A stretch of 36,062 nucleotides of DNA from Desulfovibrio sp. (GCA_017415765.1 JAFQED010000069.1:1-36062), one strand, 5' to 3'; numbered from the stretch's first letter, positions 1 to 7,802 are shown. The notes: a model not told the origin generated them from the sequence alone. Translations and numbers: made by a program.

Positions 1-141
1 GCTGTACGGCTACTCGCGATATTACGTAAAATACGTTCTTCCTCTGCGGAACAAGTAATTTCTCGTGCTCTCCGTGCCATAACTGCTCCAATTTTTGGAG
101 TAGTATATATTTATATCATTATTTTTGCAATTAGACACTAG
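1..141 (+). CDS. Possible C-terminal end of a membrane protein (partial)
   Basis: Frame 1 is open from the window edge to a TAG at 139-141 and gives 46 residues. The last part is a hydrophobic stretch rich in Ile, Val and Tyr (about residues 29-43), ending with Arg-His, as in the final membrane segment of a permease. The codons (ATA, TTA, GTA) are much more AT-rich than in the rest of the window, so this may be imported or simply not coding. I do not recognise the family. Only the 3' end is visible, so the call is tentative. Confidence 0.3.
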   Translation, partial: AVRLLAILRKIRSSSAEQVISRALRAITAPIFGVVYIYIIIFAIRH

Positions 142-263
142 CCAGGGCAATCGCATGAAGCCATTTACCATTTTCAGGAACGAATTTTTGTTTGAAGGTG
201 CGGGCGGCCGCCACAAGGCCTGCCCTGACATTTGCGTCTGTTCAAACAGCAGATTTACCGTGG

Positions 264-292
264 TTGCGCTCCGATATATCCCCTGCTATAAA
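264..292 (+). promoter_or_regulatory. Sigma70-type promoter with extended -10, upstream of the receiver/TPR gene
   Basis: A -35-like TTGCGC at 264-269 is separated by 17 bases from TATAAA at 287-292. The bases TGC directly before the -10 make an extended -10. The predicted start of transcription is near 299, which leaves a leader of about 90 bases before the ATG at 390. Confidence 0.5.
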
Positions 293-389
293 GATATACA
301 AACGCAGATACAGGATAGCCAAACCTTGCTGACCTTGCCGGAGACATTGTCAGAACACCTCGTACACCCCCAGAAGTATCGGAGCAGAC

Positions 390-1754
390 ATGGCCCTTGA
401 CCAATCCGCCAGAAGCCGGCAGCGCAGCTACGAAGACACTATCATTAACTATGTTAACGACGAGCAAGGGCATATCATCACCCTGAGTGACGACCAGAGC
501 TTCATCACCCAGGTGCGCGTGACCCTTGCCAAGGCACTGGGGCTTACTTCGCCCGACCTTGTCACCAGCATCATCGACCCCCACCAGCTTTTGAATGCCA
601 TACGCGGTCTTGTTGGGCGGCATCCTGCCCCAACCCTTTTCATTGAGCGCATCCTTGCCGGGCAGGATCTCAGCTTTCTGGTGAGCCAGGCGCGGCAGAC
701 CTTTGCCGCTCTCCGTATCATTGTGCTGACCACCGATATGCAGCGCGACAGGCTGATGCTGCTGCACGAGGCAGGGGCGGACAATTTCATTGCCAAGCCT
801 GTTTCGGCCAATACGCTTATTGAAAAGATGGCCTGCACCCTGAGTCCGCAAAGTCGGCTTGGCAAGGCTATTGACCATGCCAAACGTCTGCTGGGCTGCC
901 AAAAATACCAGGAGGCCCTGGCCGCCTGCCGCAAGATCCTTGAGGTCAAGCCCGGATATGCTGCGGCATGGCTGATCATCGGGGATGTGGAACGCGCCCT
1001 GAAGGATTATGAAAAGGCCCGCATTGCCTATGAAAACGCCAGCAAGTCTGCCGATGTCTATCTTGCGCCCATGCAGCGACTGGCCGAGATGTACGGCGAA
1101 CAGGGGGACACCGATCGTCAGATGCAGTACCTGCAAAAGTTGGACGAACTTTCGCCCCTCAACGTGAATCGCAAGATCTCCCTTGGAGAACTGCACCTTG
1201 CCAAGGGCGATACCGAGGCCGCCGAAGCCCTGTTTGACAAGGCCATGACCCAGGTCACCAAAGAGGCCATGGACAGTATCAGCTCGCTTTCCGGGCGCAT
1301 CGCCTCTATTTATGCAGACAAGGGCGTGCCGGGCAAGGCGGAAAAATTCTTGCGCGAAAGCATCAATATCAAGGGCAAGTTCCTCTCGCGCAGCGACCTG
1401 ATGCTCTTCAACCAGCTTGGTATCAGCCTTCGCCAGCAGGGACGCTGGATGGACGCCATCACCGAGTACAAACGCGCCATCAAGATCGCCCCTGATGACG
1501 AAAACCTCTACTATAACATGGGCATGGCCTTTGCCGAGGGCAATGACTTCATCCAGGCCAAGGCCAACCTGCTCAAAGCACTGGATCTCAATCCCGACCT
1601 GACCGCTGCCAGCCCCAACATAGCCTACAACTTTGGCGCGGTCTTTTTGCAATCACACGAGCGCGAGAGGGCAGCACAGTTCTTCCAAATGGCACTCCAG
1701 CAAAAGCCGGACTTCCCCGCCGCCATAGAGGGCTTGAAACGGGCCGGGGGATAG
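390..1754 (+). CDS. Receiver-like domain fused to tetratricopeptide repeats
   Basis: The protein has 454 residues. Residues about 27-150 resemble a CheY-type receiver: the acidic pair D34-D35 after the first strand, T114/T115 at the fourth strand, and K136 in an AKP context. At the phosphoacceptor position, where the family has Asp, the sequence reads LFIER, so E86 stands in its place. Residues about 155-450 form TPR units, a helical scaffold for protein-protein contacts, with several copies of the pattern 'A..Y..A..L.P'. There is no DNA-binding or enzymatic output domain. The likely role is a cytoplasmic adaptor or scaffold in signalling, perhaps permanently in an 'on' state because Glu can mimic phospho-Asp. 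That last point is inference. The ATG at 390 has GGAG about 8 bases upstream. The family is clear; the pathway is unknown. Confidence 0.85.
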   Translation: MALDQSARSRQRSYEDTIINYVNDEQGHIITLSDDQSFITQVRVTLAKALGLTSPDLVTSIIDPHQLLNAIRGLVGRHPAPTLFIERILAGQDLSFLVSQARQTFAALRIIVLTTDMQRDRLMLLHEAGADNFIAKPVSANTLIEKMACTLSPQSRLGKAIDHAKRLLGCQKYQEALAACRKILEVKPGYAAAWLIIGDVERALKDYEKARIAYENASKSADVYLAPMQRLAEMYGEQGDTDRQMQYLQKLDELSPLNVNRKISLGELHLAKGDTEAAEALFDKAMTQVTKEAMDSISSLSGRIASIYADKGVPGKAEKFLRESINIKGKFLSRSDLMLFNQLGISLRQQGRWMDAITEYKRAIKIAPDDENLYYNMGMAFAEGNDFIQAKANLLKALDLNPDLTAASPNIAYNFGAVFLQSHERERAAQFFQMALQQKPDFPAAIEGLKRAGG

Positions 1755-2165
1755 GAAGCCTCTATAGCATTTTTTGATTGAAACACTCCGTGTTTCAATC
1801 CATACGCTGCCTACGCTTCCCCGCATGGCGGGACAAGCGCGGAAAAAACGCGGTTTTTCCGCTTGCTTACGGCGCGGGCGTCCGCTTTGCGTCCGCCAGA
1901 GCGATGCCATTTTCAATGGCATTTCGCTCTAAGAAGAGCCTTTGCCGGAATTTTGACTTGCTGGGGCTGTGCAGAGGAGACCCTCTGCGCCAAGCTGCCG
2001 CCCATGGGGTGTCTGACGACGATGGCAAAGTATTTGCAAAGACAAGTGCAGGCAAGATTGCAAAGGCTGTGCAAGGCAATGCAGGGGACATGGCAGACTG
2101 TGCCGTGCCGGCAATGCCTCTGCCCGCAGCACGGCCAGCTACACGGTTCACAAGGGGACTGTACC
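1755..2165. other. Non-coding 411-base gap rich in inverted repeats
   Basis: No frame here looks like a gene. The plus-strand open frames are upstream extensions of the next gene or out-of-frame noise. The first half (1776-1930) is a cluster of hairpins listed separately. The second half (1931-2150) shows no clear structure or promoter. A ribosome-binding site AAGGGGA lies about 9 bases before the ATG at 2166. Confidence 0.6.
1776..1930. repeat. Array of three stem-loops
   Basis: Three strong inverted repeats lie in a row. At 1776-1800 an 11-bp perfect stem GATTGAAACAC/GTGTTTCAATC has loop TCC. At 1834-1865 CAAGCG+GAAAAA pairs with TTTTTC+CGCTTG, with a 2-base bulge. At 1898-1930 AGAGCGA+TGCCATT pairs with AATGGCA+TCGCTCT, with a 2-base bulge and loop TTC. 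Between the last two, GCGTCCGC occurs twice (1878-1885 and 1889-1896). The first hairpin could stop transcription of the TPR gene but has no T-run after it. The region could be a structured RNA, a REP-like element or a chromosomal repeat. Confidence 0.6.
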
Positions 2166-3308
2166 ATGATTTGCCGCAAAACCGCCACCATCCTTTGTGC
2201 CAGTCTTGGGGGCAGTCTGCTTCTGCTGGTGCTGCTGGCGGGCTTTGTGCCACAGACCGAAGGCCCGGAGGTGCGGCGCAAGGCCAGCGACATGGTGGTG
2301 CACCTGCAACCGCAAGACCTGCCCAGCCCCATTGTGGCAGCCAGCCGGGGGGGACGATCCTGGGCCGTGCGTCAAATGGTGCAGCAGCCTGTACATGTCT
2401 CCCCCCAGCAGCCTGGGTACGAATCTGTTGCCAGCAGAGATGCTGCGGCATCAGGCATGAGGGCGTCCATAGCTGCGGCAAAGCAGCACGTGGTCAGCTT
2501 TGGGCCGGACGGAGTGCGCCTTGTCATGGGGGGGCAGGGTTTGCTTTACAGCGTGGTCCCTGCCCGTAGCACAGCTCTCACGCCACTGCTGCCGCTGGAT
2601 GGAGCTTCACAGCCTGTCCTGTTGACAGCCCAGCCACAGGAATACGGCGACAGCCTGGATGCACAGGGCCGTCCTGTACGCTGGGCCAGTGAGCAGCCCT
2701 GCTTCACGGCCTACAGCCCTCGTGTCCTGCCTGCGGTACTGCCCAGTTTTGGCCTGTGGCCCGTGGGGGATTCCCTGAGCAAGGCGCAGTATTACCGCCA
2801 ATTGGTGGAAGATTTTTCACGCCGCTACGGGCTGGACATGGATCTTGTTTTTGCCATCATCCACAGCGAAAGCAATTTCAGGCCCACTCTTGTCAGCAGC
2901 AAGTCGGCCATGGGGCTGATGCAGCTTTTGCCCAGCACGGCCGGGGGAGAAGTACACCGTTTTCTCTATGGTCGCAACGGCAATGTGGGGCTGGCAGACC
3001 TGAGCGAACCGGAAACCAATATCCGCTACGGTACGGCCTATCTGCACATCTTGATGACCCGCTATTTCCATGATGTGCGCGATCCCCTGGCCCGCGAATA
3101 CTGTGTGGTGGCAGCCTACAACATGGGGCCCAACCGTCTGCTCCGCATATTTGGCAAGGACAACAGCGAGGCAGTGGCACGCATCAACAGCATGAGTGCG
3201 GCAGAATTGTATGAAGAACTGACCGTTCGTCTGCCCATCCGGGAAACGCGCTTCTATGTGGCCAAGGTACAACACATGAAGGGCCGCTTTGCCGCCGGAC
3301 TGGACTGA
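2166..3308 (+). CDS. Membrane-bound lytic murein transglycosylase, MltC-like
   Basis: This 380-residue protein should cleave the MurNAc-GlcNAc bond of peptidoglycan with formation of 1,6-anhydroMurNAc, acting in the periplasm. An N-terminal hydrophobic segment (about residues 8-30) is a signal peptide or anchor; there is no lipobox. The SLT domain covers about residues 220-370. E235 in the HSESNF motif is the catalytic acid. The downstream motifs SAMGLMQLLPSTAG, NIRYGTAYL and AAYNMG are typical, and the spacing and the RFLYG insertion are closest to MltC. The open frame runs further upstream, to 1863, but that stretch has no signal sequence, while the ATG at 2166 has AAGGGGA and a proper signal. 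Family assignment is firm; the MltC subgroup is from memory of the motifs. Confidence 0.88.
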   Translation: MICRKTATILCASLGGSLLLLVLLAGFVPQTEGPEVRRKASDMVVHLQPQDLPSPIVAASRGGRSWAVRQMVQQPVHVSPQQPGYESVASRDAAASGMRASIAAAKQHVVSFGPDGVRLVMGGQGLLYSVVPARSTALTPLLPLDGASQPVLLTAQPQEYGDSLDAQGRPVRWASEQPCFTAYSPRVLPAVLPSFGLWPVGDSLSKAQYYRQLVEDFSRRYGLDMDLVFAIIHSESNFRPTLVSSKSAMGLMQLLPSTAGGEVHRFLYGRNGNVGLADLSEPETNIRYGTAYLHILMTRYFHDVRDPLAREYCVVAAYNMGPNRLLRIFGKDNSEAVARINSMSAAELYEELTVRLPIRETRFYVAKVQHMKGRFAAGLD

Positions 3309-3322
3309 ACCACAGCAGCCCC

Positions 3323-3381
3323 AGGCCCAACATACATACCAGCGTCTCTGTCTGCCAAGAGACATATCGCTTCATGGGCCT
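3323..3381. other. Nested hairpin after the transglycosylase gene
   Basis: AGGCCCA (3323-3329) pairs with TGGGCCT (3375-3381) and encloses a second stem GTCTCT/AGAGAC (3344-3349/3358-3363). There is no T-run, so it is not a classic terminator. It may protect the 3' end of the upstream mRNA or end transcription weakly. Confidence 0.35.
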
Positions 3382-3406
3382 AGCCGGAACACTCCGTAAA
3401 AAAACC

Positions 3407-3435
3407 TTGAGCCACGGCATAAAAGTGGGTATCAG
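3407..3435 (+). promoter_or_regulatory. Weak candidate promoter for the OmpH-like lipoprotein gene
   Basis: TTGAGC at 3407-3412 is followed after 17 bases by TATCAG at 3430-3435. Each matches its consensus at 4 of 6 positions. The predicted transcript would start near 3442, inside the small hairpin next to the ribosome-binding site. Confidence 0.3.
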
Positions 3436-3451
3436 AAACAAAATGTTTCTG
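3433..3451 (+). promoter_or_regulatory. Hairpin abutting the ribosome-binding site
   Basis: CAGAAACA and TGTTTCTG form a perfect 8-bp stem with loop AAA. The stem ends directly at the Shine-Dalgarno AAGGAG (3452-3457), with the ATG at 3463. It could modulate ribosome access or mRNA stability. Confidence 0.4.
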
Positions 3452-3462
3452 AAGGAGCTCTC

Positions 3463-4083
3463 ATGAAAATACGTTATCTCTTCCCCCTGCTGCTTTTCTG
3501 CTGCTGCCTTCTGCCTGCCTGTCAGCAAGGAGAAGGCACGGAAAGCCGTCCGGGGCTGGCGATCGTTGATATGGCCCGCGTCATGCGTGACAGCGAACCG
3601 GGCAAGGCCGGTGTGCAGTTTTTGGAAGCCATGCAGGCCAGTATGCAGCAGGAACTGGACACCATCCAGCAAAAGCTGGAAAAGGATGCCGACAATGAAG
3701 CCCTGCAACTGGAGTTGCAACAGGTGCTGATGACTTCGCAGCAGCGCATCCAGACCGAACAGCAGAATGTGGTTACCATCCTGTATGACACCGCCCAGCG
3801 CGTCATCAATAGCTATCGCGAGCAGCAGGGTTTTTCGGTTATCCTGGCTGCCGAAGCAGCCGCCGCGTACAGTACTTCAGCCGATGTCACCAATGCCATC
3901 ATTGCCGAGCTGAACAAGCAGGACATCAGCTTCAAGCCTGTGACCACGCCCCCTGCCAAGTCTGAAGCTGATGCAAAGGGCGAGGATGCTGCCAAGGCAG
4001 AAAATAAGGCAGATGCTGTACCTGCGGCCAAGCCCGAACAACCTGCACCCGACAGCAAAAAAGATAGCAAGGCTGGACAATAG
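3463..4083 (+). CDS. OmpH/Skp-like periplasmic lipoprotein
   Basis: The 206-residue protein begins with a lipoprotein signal whose lipobox LPAC puts the lipidated Cys at residue 20. The mature part has the OmpH/Skp layout: a short strand (GLAIVDMARVMRDSEPGK), a long Gln/Glu-rich coiled coil (about residues 60-125), then a strand pair (FSVILAAEAAAAYST) and a helix. The C-terminal tail (about 165-206) is low-complexity Ala/Lys/Pro/Asp, probably disordered. Skp-type proteins are trimeric holdases for outer-membrane proteins. A lipidated form would be tethered to a membrane, unlike soluble E. coli Skp. It sits alone between its own leader and a clear terminator. Confidence 0.75.
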   Translation: MKIRYLFPLLLFCCCLLPACQQGEGTESRPGLAIVDMARVMRDSEPGKAGVQFLEAMQASMQQELDTIQQKLEKDADNEALQLELQQVLMTSQQRIQTEQQNVVTILYDTAQRVINSYREQQGFSVILAAEAAAAYSTSADVTNAIIAELNKQDISFKPVTTPPAKSEADAKGEDAAKAENKADAVPAAKPEQPAPDSKKDSKAGQ

Positions 4084-4117
4084 CCTTAGAGCGAAGTGCC
4101 CGCCATACCCTATCCTT

Positions 4118-4141
4118 AAAGCCCCTGCCAGGGGCTTTTTT
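4118..4141 (+). terminator. Rho-independent terminator of the OmpH-like gene
   Basis: AAAGCCCCT (4118-4126) pairs with AGGGGCTTT (4130-4138) around loop GCC. The T-run extends to 4141. Confidence 0.9.
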
Positions 4142-4216
4142 GTGGTCTCAAGCCAAATACCCCACGTCAAAGCATCTTCATAACATTCTGTAATTATTGA
4201 TAAAATAAAAAAATAC

Positions 4217-4245
4217 TTGCAATAGTCCCGGCGATTGCTTAGATA
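4217..4245 (+). promoter_or_regulatory. Sigma70-type promoter of the acyl-CoA ligase gene
   Basis: TTGCAA (4217-4222), a 17-base spacer, and TAGATA (4240-4245). An A/T-rich tract upstream (4190-4215) resembles an UP element. The predicted transcript starts near 4252 and the ATG is at 4276. Confidence 0.6.
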
Positions 4246-4275
4246 TGGGACTCCAAACCAACAGCGAGGCCAAGC

Positions 4276-5541
4276 ATGACCCGTAAAGACAGAACCGAAG
4301 GCATTTACAGTCGCCGTGAAGTGCTGGACGAAAGCGAACGCCGCCAGTACTGCCTGATCCAGCTCAAAGACCTGCTTTCTCACGCCTACCGCTATTCCGA
4401 AGACGTGAAAAAGCGTTTTGACCGTGCCCAGTTCAATGTGGAGAAGTTCAAAACCCTCTCTGACATCAAACATATCCCCATCCTCAAAAAGAAAGAGCTT
4501 ATCTTTCTGCAGTCCATGGGGCCACGGTTGGGCGGCTTGCTGACCAAGGACATTGGCGAACTGAAGCGCATCTTTCTGTCTCCCGGCCCTATTTTTGACC
4601 CCGAAGATCGTGGCGAGGACTATTGGGGCTATACCGAAGCCTTCTACTCTGTGGGCTTTCGGCCTGGCGATGCGGTGCAAAATACCTTCAATTACCAGCT
4701 CACCCCGGCGGGCCTGATGTTTGAAGAACCGCTGCGCAACCTGGGCTGCGCTGTCATCCCTGCCGGGCCGACCGATGCTGGCACCCAGCTGGACATCATG
4801 CAGAAACTGCGCGTCTCCGGTTATGTGGGTACACCCAGCTTCCTGATGCACCTGGCACAAAAGGCTGAAGAAAAAGGGCTCAACCTCCGCAAGGATCTTT
4901 TTCTTGAGGTGGCCTTCGTTACGGGGGAACGCCTGTCGGAGCGGATGCGTAACCAGATGGAAAAGAAGTACGACCTGCTCATGCGGCAGGGATACGGCAC
5001 GGCAGATGTGGGTTGCATCGGCTACGAGTGCTTCCACAGGACAGGGCTGCATATCGCCAACCGCTGCTATGTGGAAATTTGCCACCCCGATACCGGCATC
5101 CCGCTCAAGGATGGCGAAGTGGGCGAAATCGTGGTCACGGCCTTCAACAAGACCTACCCGCTCATCCGTCTTGCGACAGGCGACCTCTCCTACATTGACC
5201 GCAGCCCCTGCGCCTGTGGCCGTACCAGCCCGCGTCTGGGCAGCATCGTAGGCCGCGTGGATACGACTGCCCGCATTATGGGCATGTTTGTGTATCCGCA
5301 TCAGGTTGAACAAATCATGAGCCGCTTTGACGAGATCAAACGCTGGCAGATCGAAGTCACCAACCCCGGCGGCATTGATGAAATGGTTCTCTTTGTGGAA
5401 GCCAGCAGCTTCAAGCGCGAGGAAGAGCTGCTGCACCAGTTCCGCGAAAAGATCAAGCTGCGCCCCGAACTGCGCATCCTTGCACCGGGCAGTCTGCCCC
5501 CGCAGATCCGTCCCATCGAGGACAAACGGCACTGGGATTAA
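4276..5541 (+). CDS. Phenylacetate-CoA ligase (PaaK) family AMP-forming enzyme
   Basis: At 421 residues this is the usual size for PaaK-type ligases, which join an aryl acid to CoA using ATP via an acyl-adenylate. Visible family features are the motif QGYGTADVGCIGYEC (about residues 237-251), GEVGEIVVTAFNKTYPLIRLATGDLSYI with the conserved Gly-Asp (about 280-307), the CACGRTSPRLGSIVGRVD segment with a Cys pair, and the C-terminal lid domain with the region IRPIEDKRHWD. In anaerobes such ligases often work with 2-oxoacid:ferredoxin oxidoreductases, but no such partner is in the window. It is monocistronic, with its own promoter and no gene close behind. The substrate cannot be told from sequence. 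Confidence 0.85.
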   Translation: MTRKDRTEGIYSRREVLDESERRQYCLIQLKDLLSHAYRYSEDVKKRFDRAQFNVEKFKTLSDIKHIPILKKKELIFLQSMGPRLGGLLTKDIGELKRIFLSPGPIFDPEDRGEDYWGYTEAFYSVGFRPGDAVQNTFNYQLTPAGLMFEEPLRNLGCAVIPAGPTDAGTQLDIMQKLRVSGYVGTPSFLMHLAQKAEEKGLNLRKDLFLEVAFVTGERLSERMRNQMEKKYDLLMRQGYGTADVGCIGYECFHRTGLHIANRCYVEICHPDTGIPLKDGEVGEIVVTAFNKTYPLIRLATGDLSYIDRSPCACGRTSPRLGSIVGRVDTTARIMGMFVYPHQVEQIMSRFDEIKRWQIEVTNPGGIDEMVLFVEASSFKREEELLHQFREKIKLRPELRILAPGSLPPQIRPIEDKRHWD

Positions 5542-5598
5542 ACCCCGGCTGTATATGCAGCCCGTCACGATAGCGGCTGCGTGTGACAGGCATCCAAT

Positions 5599-5630
5599 AT
5601 CCCGTCCCTGCCCCTTGGCAGGGACGGGAT
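5599..5630. other. Perfect 14-bp hairpin without T-run
   Basis: ATCCCGTCCCTGCC (5599-5612) pairs fully with GGCAGGGACGGGAT (5617-5630), loop CCTT. The base after it is C, and no T-tract follows, so it is not a typical intrinsic terminator. It lies between the ligase and the permease genes and may still reduce read-through or act as a processing or protein-binding site. Confidence 0.6.
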
Positions 5631-5705
5631 CTGCTGCTATCCTCCTGTCGGCTTGTTGCCAGCCTGTCTGTCCTGTACAGCGTGCCACCCAACCAAGGAC
5701 TGAGC

Positions 5706-6809
5706 ATGTCCGCACTGTTGCCGCGCATTTTTTACCTTCTGGCGGCTTTCGCCATTCTGCTGCTGCTGTGGCCCAATCCTGTCACGCTGTTTATGGCTGC
5801 TTGTTTTTCCTGTTTGACCCTGCCCATCTACAGGCGGCAGCTGTGCCGGGCCAAGCTGCGTATCCGTCAGTTGGAACGGCACTGGCCCCAGGGTTTCAGG
5901 CGGCGTTTCTGCACGGCCTGCCTCCGCCAGCAGCCCATGTACGGCTATATCATCTTTATCATCTCCACCCTGGTCATCCCCGTGGGTACACTGGTGTTGC
6001 TGGTTTCGCCACAGGCAGCCGCAGGGCTGGCCCGCTTGCGTGAATTGCGCGAAAACAATTTTCAGTTGCCGGAACACTGGCAGCGATCCATCCGGGAGAT
6101 GCTCGACACTCTGCCCGATATTCCCAGCATCGAACAATCCTTCAATGACCTTGTCAAAAATCTGGACAGCATGGCCTCTGACGCTGTGGGCATGCTGGTC
6201 AGCCACAGTTTTGACGTGCTGGGCGGCACCATGAACGTGCTGTGGACAACCTTTCTCTTCCTGACCCTGACCGTCATCTTTACAGCCTATGCCCGGCCCA
6301 TCCGCATCATGGCGGGGCGGCTTTTCCAGATGCCGCAGCAACAGCTGCACCGCTTCATCCACGCCATCTATCGGGCCTTGCGGGCCATCATGCTGGGTGT
6401 GGTGCTGGTGGCCCTTGCTCAGGGGTTCTTGTGTGGCATTGGCTTTGCTGTGGCCGGGGTCAACCAGCCCGCCTTCTGGGGTATGCTGGCCGCGCTGGTG
6501 GCTCCCATCCCCATGGTGGGCACAGCCCTTGTCTGGCTGCCGCTGTGCATCTCGCTCTGGTTCACGGGTAAGACCATGGCAGCTGTAGGGCTGGGGCTTT
6601 GGGGGATGTTGGCCGTGACCAGTGTGGACAATGTGCTGCGCCCCCTCTTTTTACGGCAAGGTATTGATGCCCCCTTCTTTGTGCTTATCCTTGCCATCCT
6701 TTGCGGGCTGGCCAGCTTTGGGCCGGTGGGGCTTATAGCCGGGCCTGTCCTGTTGGCTTTTGCCATTCAGGCAAGGAAGGAGGCCGACCACATCTATCCA
6801 ATGCCATGA
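5706..6809 (+). CDS. AI-2E transporter (PerM/YdiK) family permease
   Basis: The protein has 367 residues and about seven or eight membrane segments. It has the family layout: two N-terminal helices, a helix near 80-100, a soluble helical insert (about 105-165), then a hydrophobic C-terminal bundle with GMLAALVAPIPMVG and the late FVLILAILCGLASFGPVGLIAGPVLLA motif. The family includes exporters of autoinducer-2 and Na+/H+ antiporters, so the substrate is open. The ATG at 5706 is preceded by AAGGA; the open frame extends further upstream but without a ribosome-binding site. Its stop overlaps the next gene's start (ATGA), so the two are probably translated together. Confidence 0.82.
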   Translation: MSALLPRIFYLLAAFAILLLLWPNPVTLFMAACFSCLTLPIYRRQLCRAKLRIRQLERHWPQGFRRRFCTACLRQQPMYGYIIFIISTLVIPVGTLVLLVSPQAAAGLARLRELRENNFQLPEHWQRSIREMLDTLPDIPSIEQSFNDLVKNLDSMASDAVGMLVSHSFDVLGGTMNVLWTTFLFLTLTVIFTAYARPIRIMAGRLFQMPQQQLHRFIHAIYRALRAIMLGVVLVALAQGFLCGIGFAVAGVNQPAFWGMLAALVAPIPMVGTALVWLPLCISLWFTGKTMAAVGLGLWGMLAVTSVDNVLRPLFLRQGIDAPFFVLILAILCGLASFGPVGLIAGPVLLAFAIQARKEADHIYPMP

Positions 6810-7762
6810 ACAGCCGCTTTTCCTGCACAACATCAGCCCGGCAGGATGTCTGCCACTCCCTGCGGGCATGGCTGCGCGTCTGCCAATGCGCGTGCGGCCT
6901 TGTACCGCTCTGCCTGGCCCTGTTCCTGCTTGTCCTGCCTGTTCTTACCCCTCCCTGCCAGGCTGCGGACAGCAAGAGCAGCAAGGGCAGTCTGCCGGTA
7001 CGCGCAGCCATCCTCATGGACTTGCGTACCGGGCGCATCCTTTACGAGCAACGGGCCGACATGGCCATCCCCCCTGCATCGCTGACCAAGGTCATGACCT
7101 CCTTTCTGGCCCTGGATGCGGTCAAGACCAAGCGTACCCGGCTTGGCAGCAAGGTGCGTATCAGCAAACACGCAGCGGGGCGGGGTGGTTCCAGCATGCA
7201 CCTGCGCGCCGGGGAACGGGTGCCTCTCGTACGTCTGCTAACGGGCATGGCCGTAGCCTCCGGCAACGATGCTGCCACGGCTGTGGCCCAGCATGTGGGG
7301 GGCAGTGTCCAAAAATTTGTCCGCAGCATGAATCGCAAGGCCCGCCAATTGGGTATGCGCCACACGGTTTTCAAAAATCCCAGTGGTCTGCCCGCAGCCG
7401 GGCAAAAAACCACGGCTCGCGACATGGCCCTGCTGGGCCGAGCTTATCTCAGGGCGCACCCGCAGGCACTGCGCTTCCATAATACGCGTTTTTTTCTGCA
7501 CAAGGGGAACACCATGCGCAATACCAATGCCCTGCTGGGTAAGGTCAGGGGAGTCAATGGCCTGAAAACCGGCTGGACAGTGGCATCGGGCTATAATCTC
7601 ATTGCCACGGCCCAGCGCGGCAAGGTACGTCTGCTGGCCGTGGTGCTGGGTGGCAAGACCAGAGTCATACGTGACGAAACCACCCGACGTCTGCTGGAAG
7701 CGGGCTTCCATCATCCAAAATCCCCCAAGAAAATCCGCCAGCGGCTGGCCCGTGGCCGCTAG
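6806..7762 (+). CDS. D-alanyl-D-alanine carboxypeptidase (PBP5/DacF type), short form
   Basis: This 318-residue serine-type carboxypeptidase should trim the terminal D-Ala from peptidoglycan stem peptides in the periplasm. All three penicillin-binding motifs are present: S92-x-x-K95 (SLTK), S152-G-N154 and K254-T-G256. A hydrophobic signal lies at about residues 28-50. The protein ends about 60 residues after KTG in a basic tail, so the C-terminal beta-domain and amphipathic anchor of PBP5/DacF are missing. It may be soluble in the periplasm or held by an uncleaved signal. The start ATG overlaps the permease stop by 4 bases. Confidence 0.87.
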   Translation: MNSRFSCTTSARQDVCHSLRAWLRVCQCACGLVPLCLALFLLVLPVLTPPCQAADSKSSKGSLPVRAAILMDLRTGRILYEQRADMAIPPASLTKVMTSFLALDAVKTKRTRLGSKVRISKHAAGRGGSSMHLRAGERVPLVRLLTGMAVASGNDAATAVAQHVGGSVQKFVRSMNRKARQLGMRHTVFKNPSGLPAAGQKTTARDMALLGRAYLRAHPQALRFHNTRFFLHKGNTMRNTNALLGKVRGVNGLKTGWTVASGYNLIATAQRGKVRLLAVVLGGKTRVIRDETTRRLLEAGFHHPKSPKKIRQRLARGR

Positions 7763-7802
7763 GCAGGTTTACCGACAAGGCACACGAGACGCAGCGCATG
7801 GC

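Noticed and set aside
255-1652. 465-codon open frame on the minus strand
   Set aside because: It lies fully antisense to the receiver/TPR gene, whose protein has clear domains; the antisense translation shows no domain pattern. It is a by-product of GC-rich codon use.
1776-1800. GATTGAAAC...GTTTCAATC, resembling CRISPR repeat ends
   Set aside because: It is one palindrome with a 3-base loop. No regularly spaced repeats or spacers follow and no cas gene is in the window.
3877-5715. 612-codon open frame on the minus strand
   Set aside because: Antisense to the PaaK-like gene and crossing a clear promoter and terminator on the plus strand; no domain is visible.
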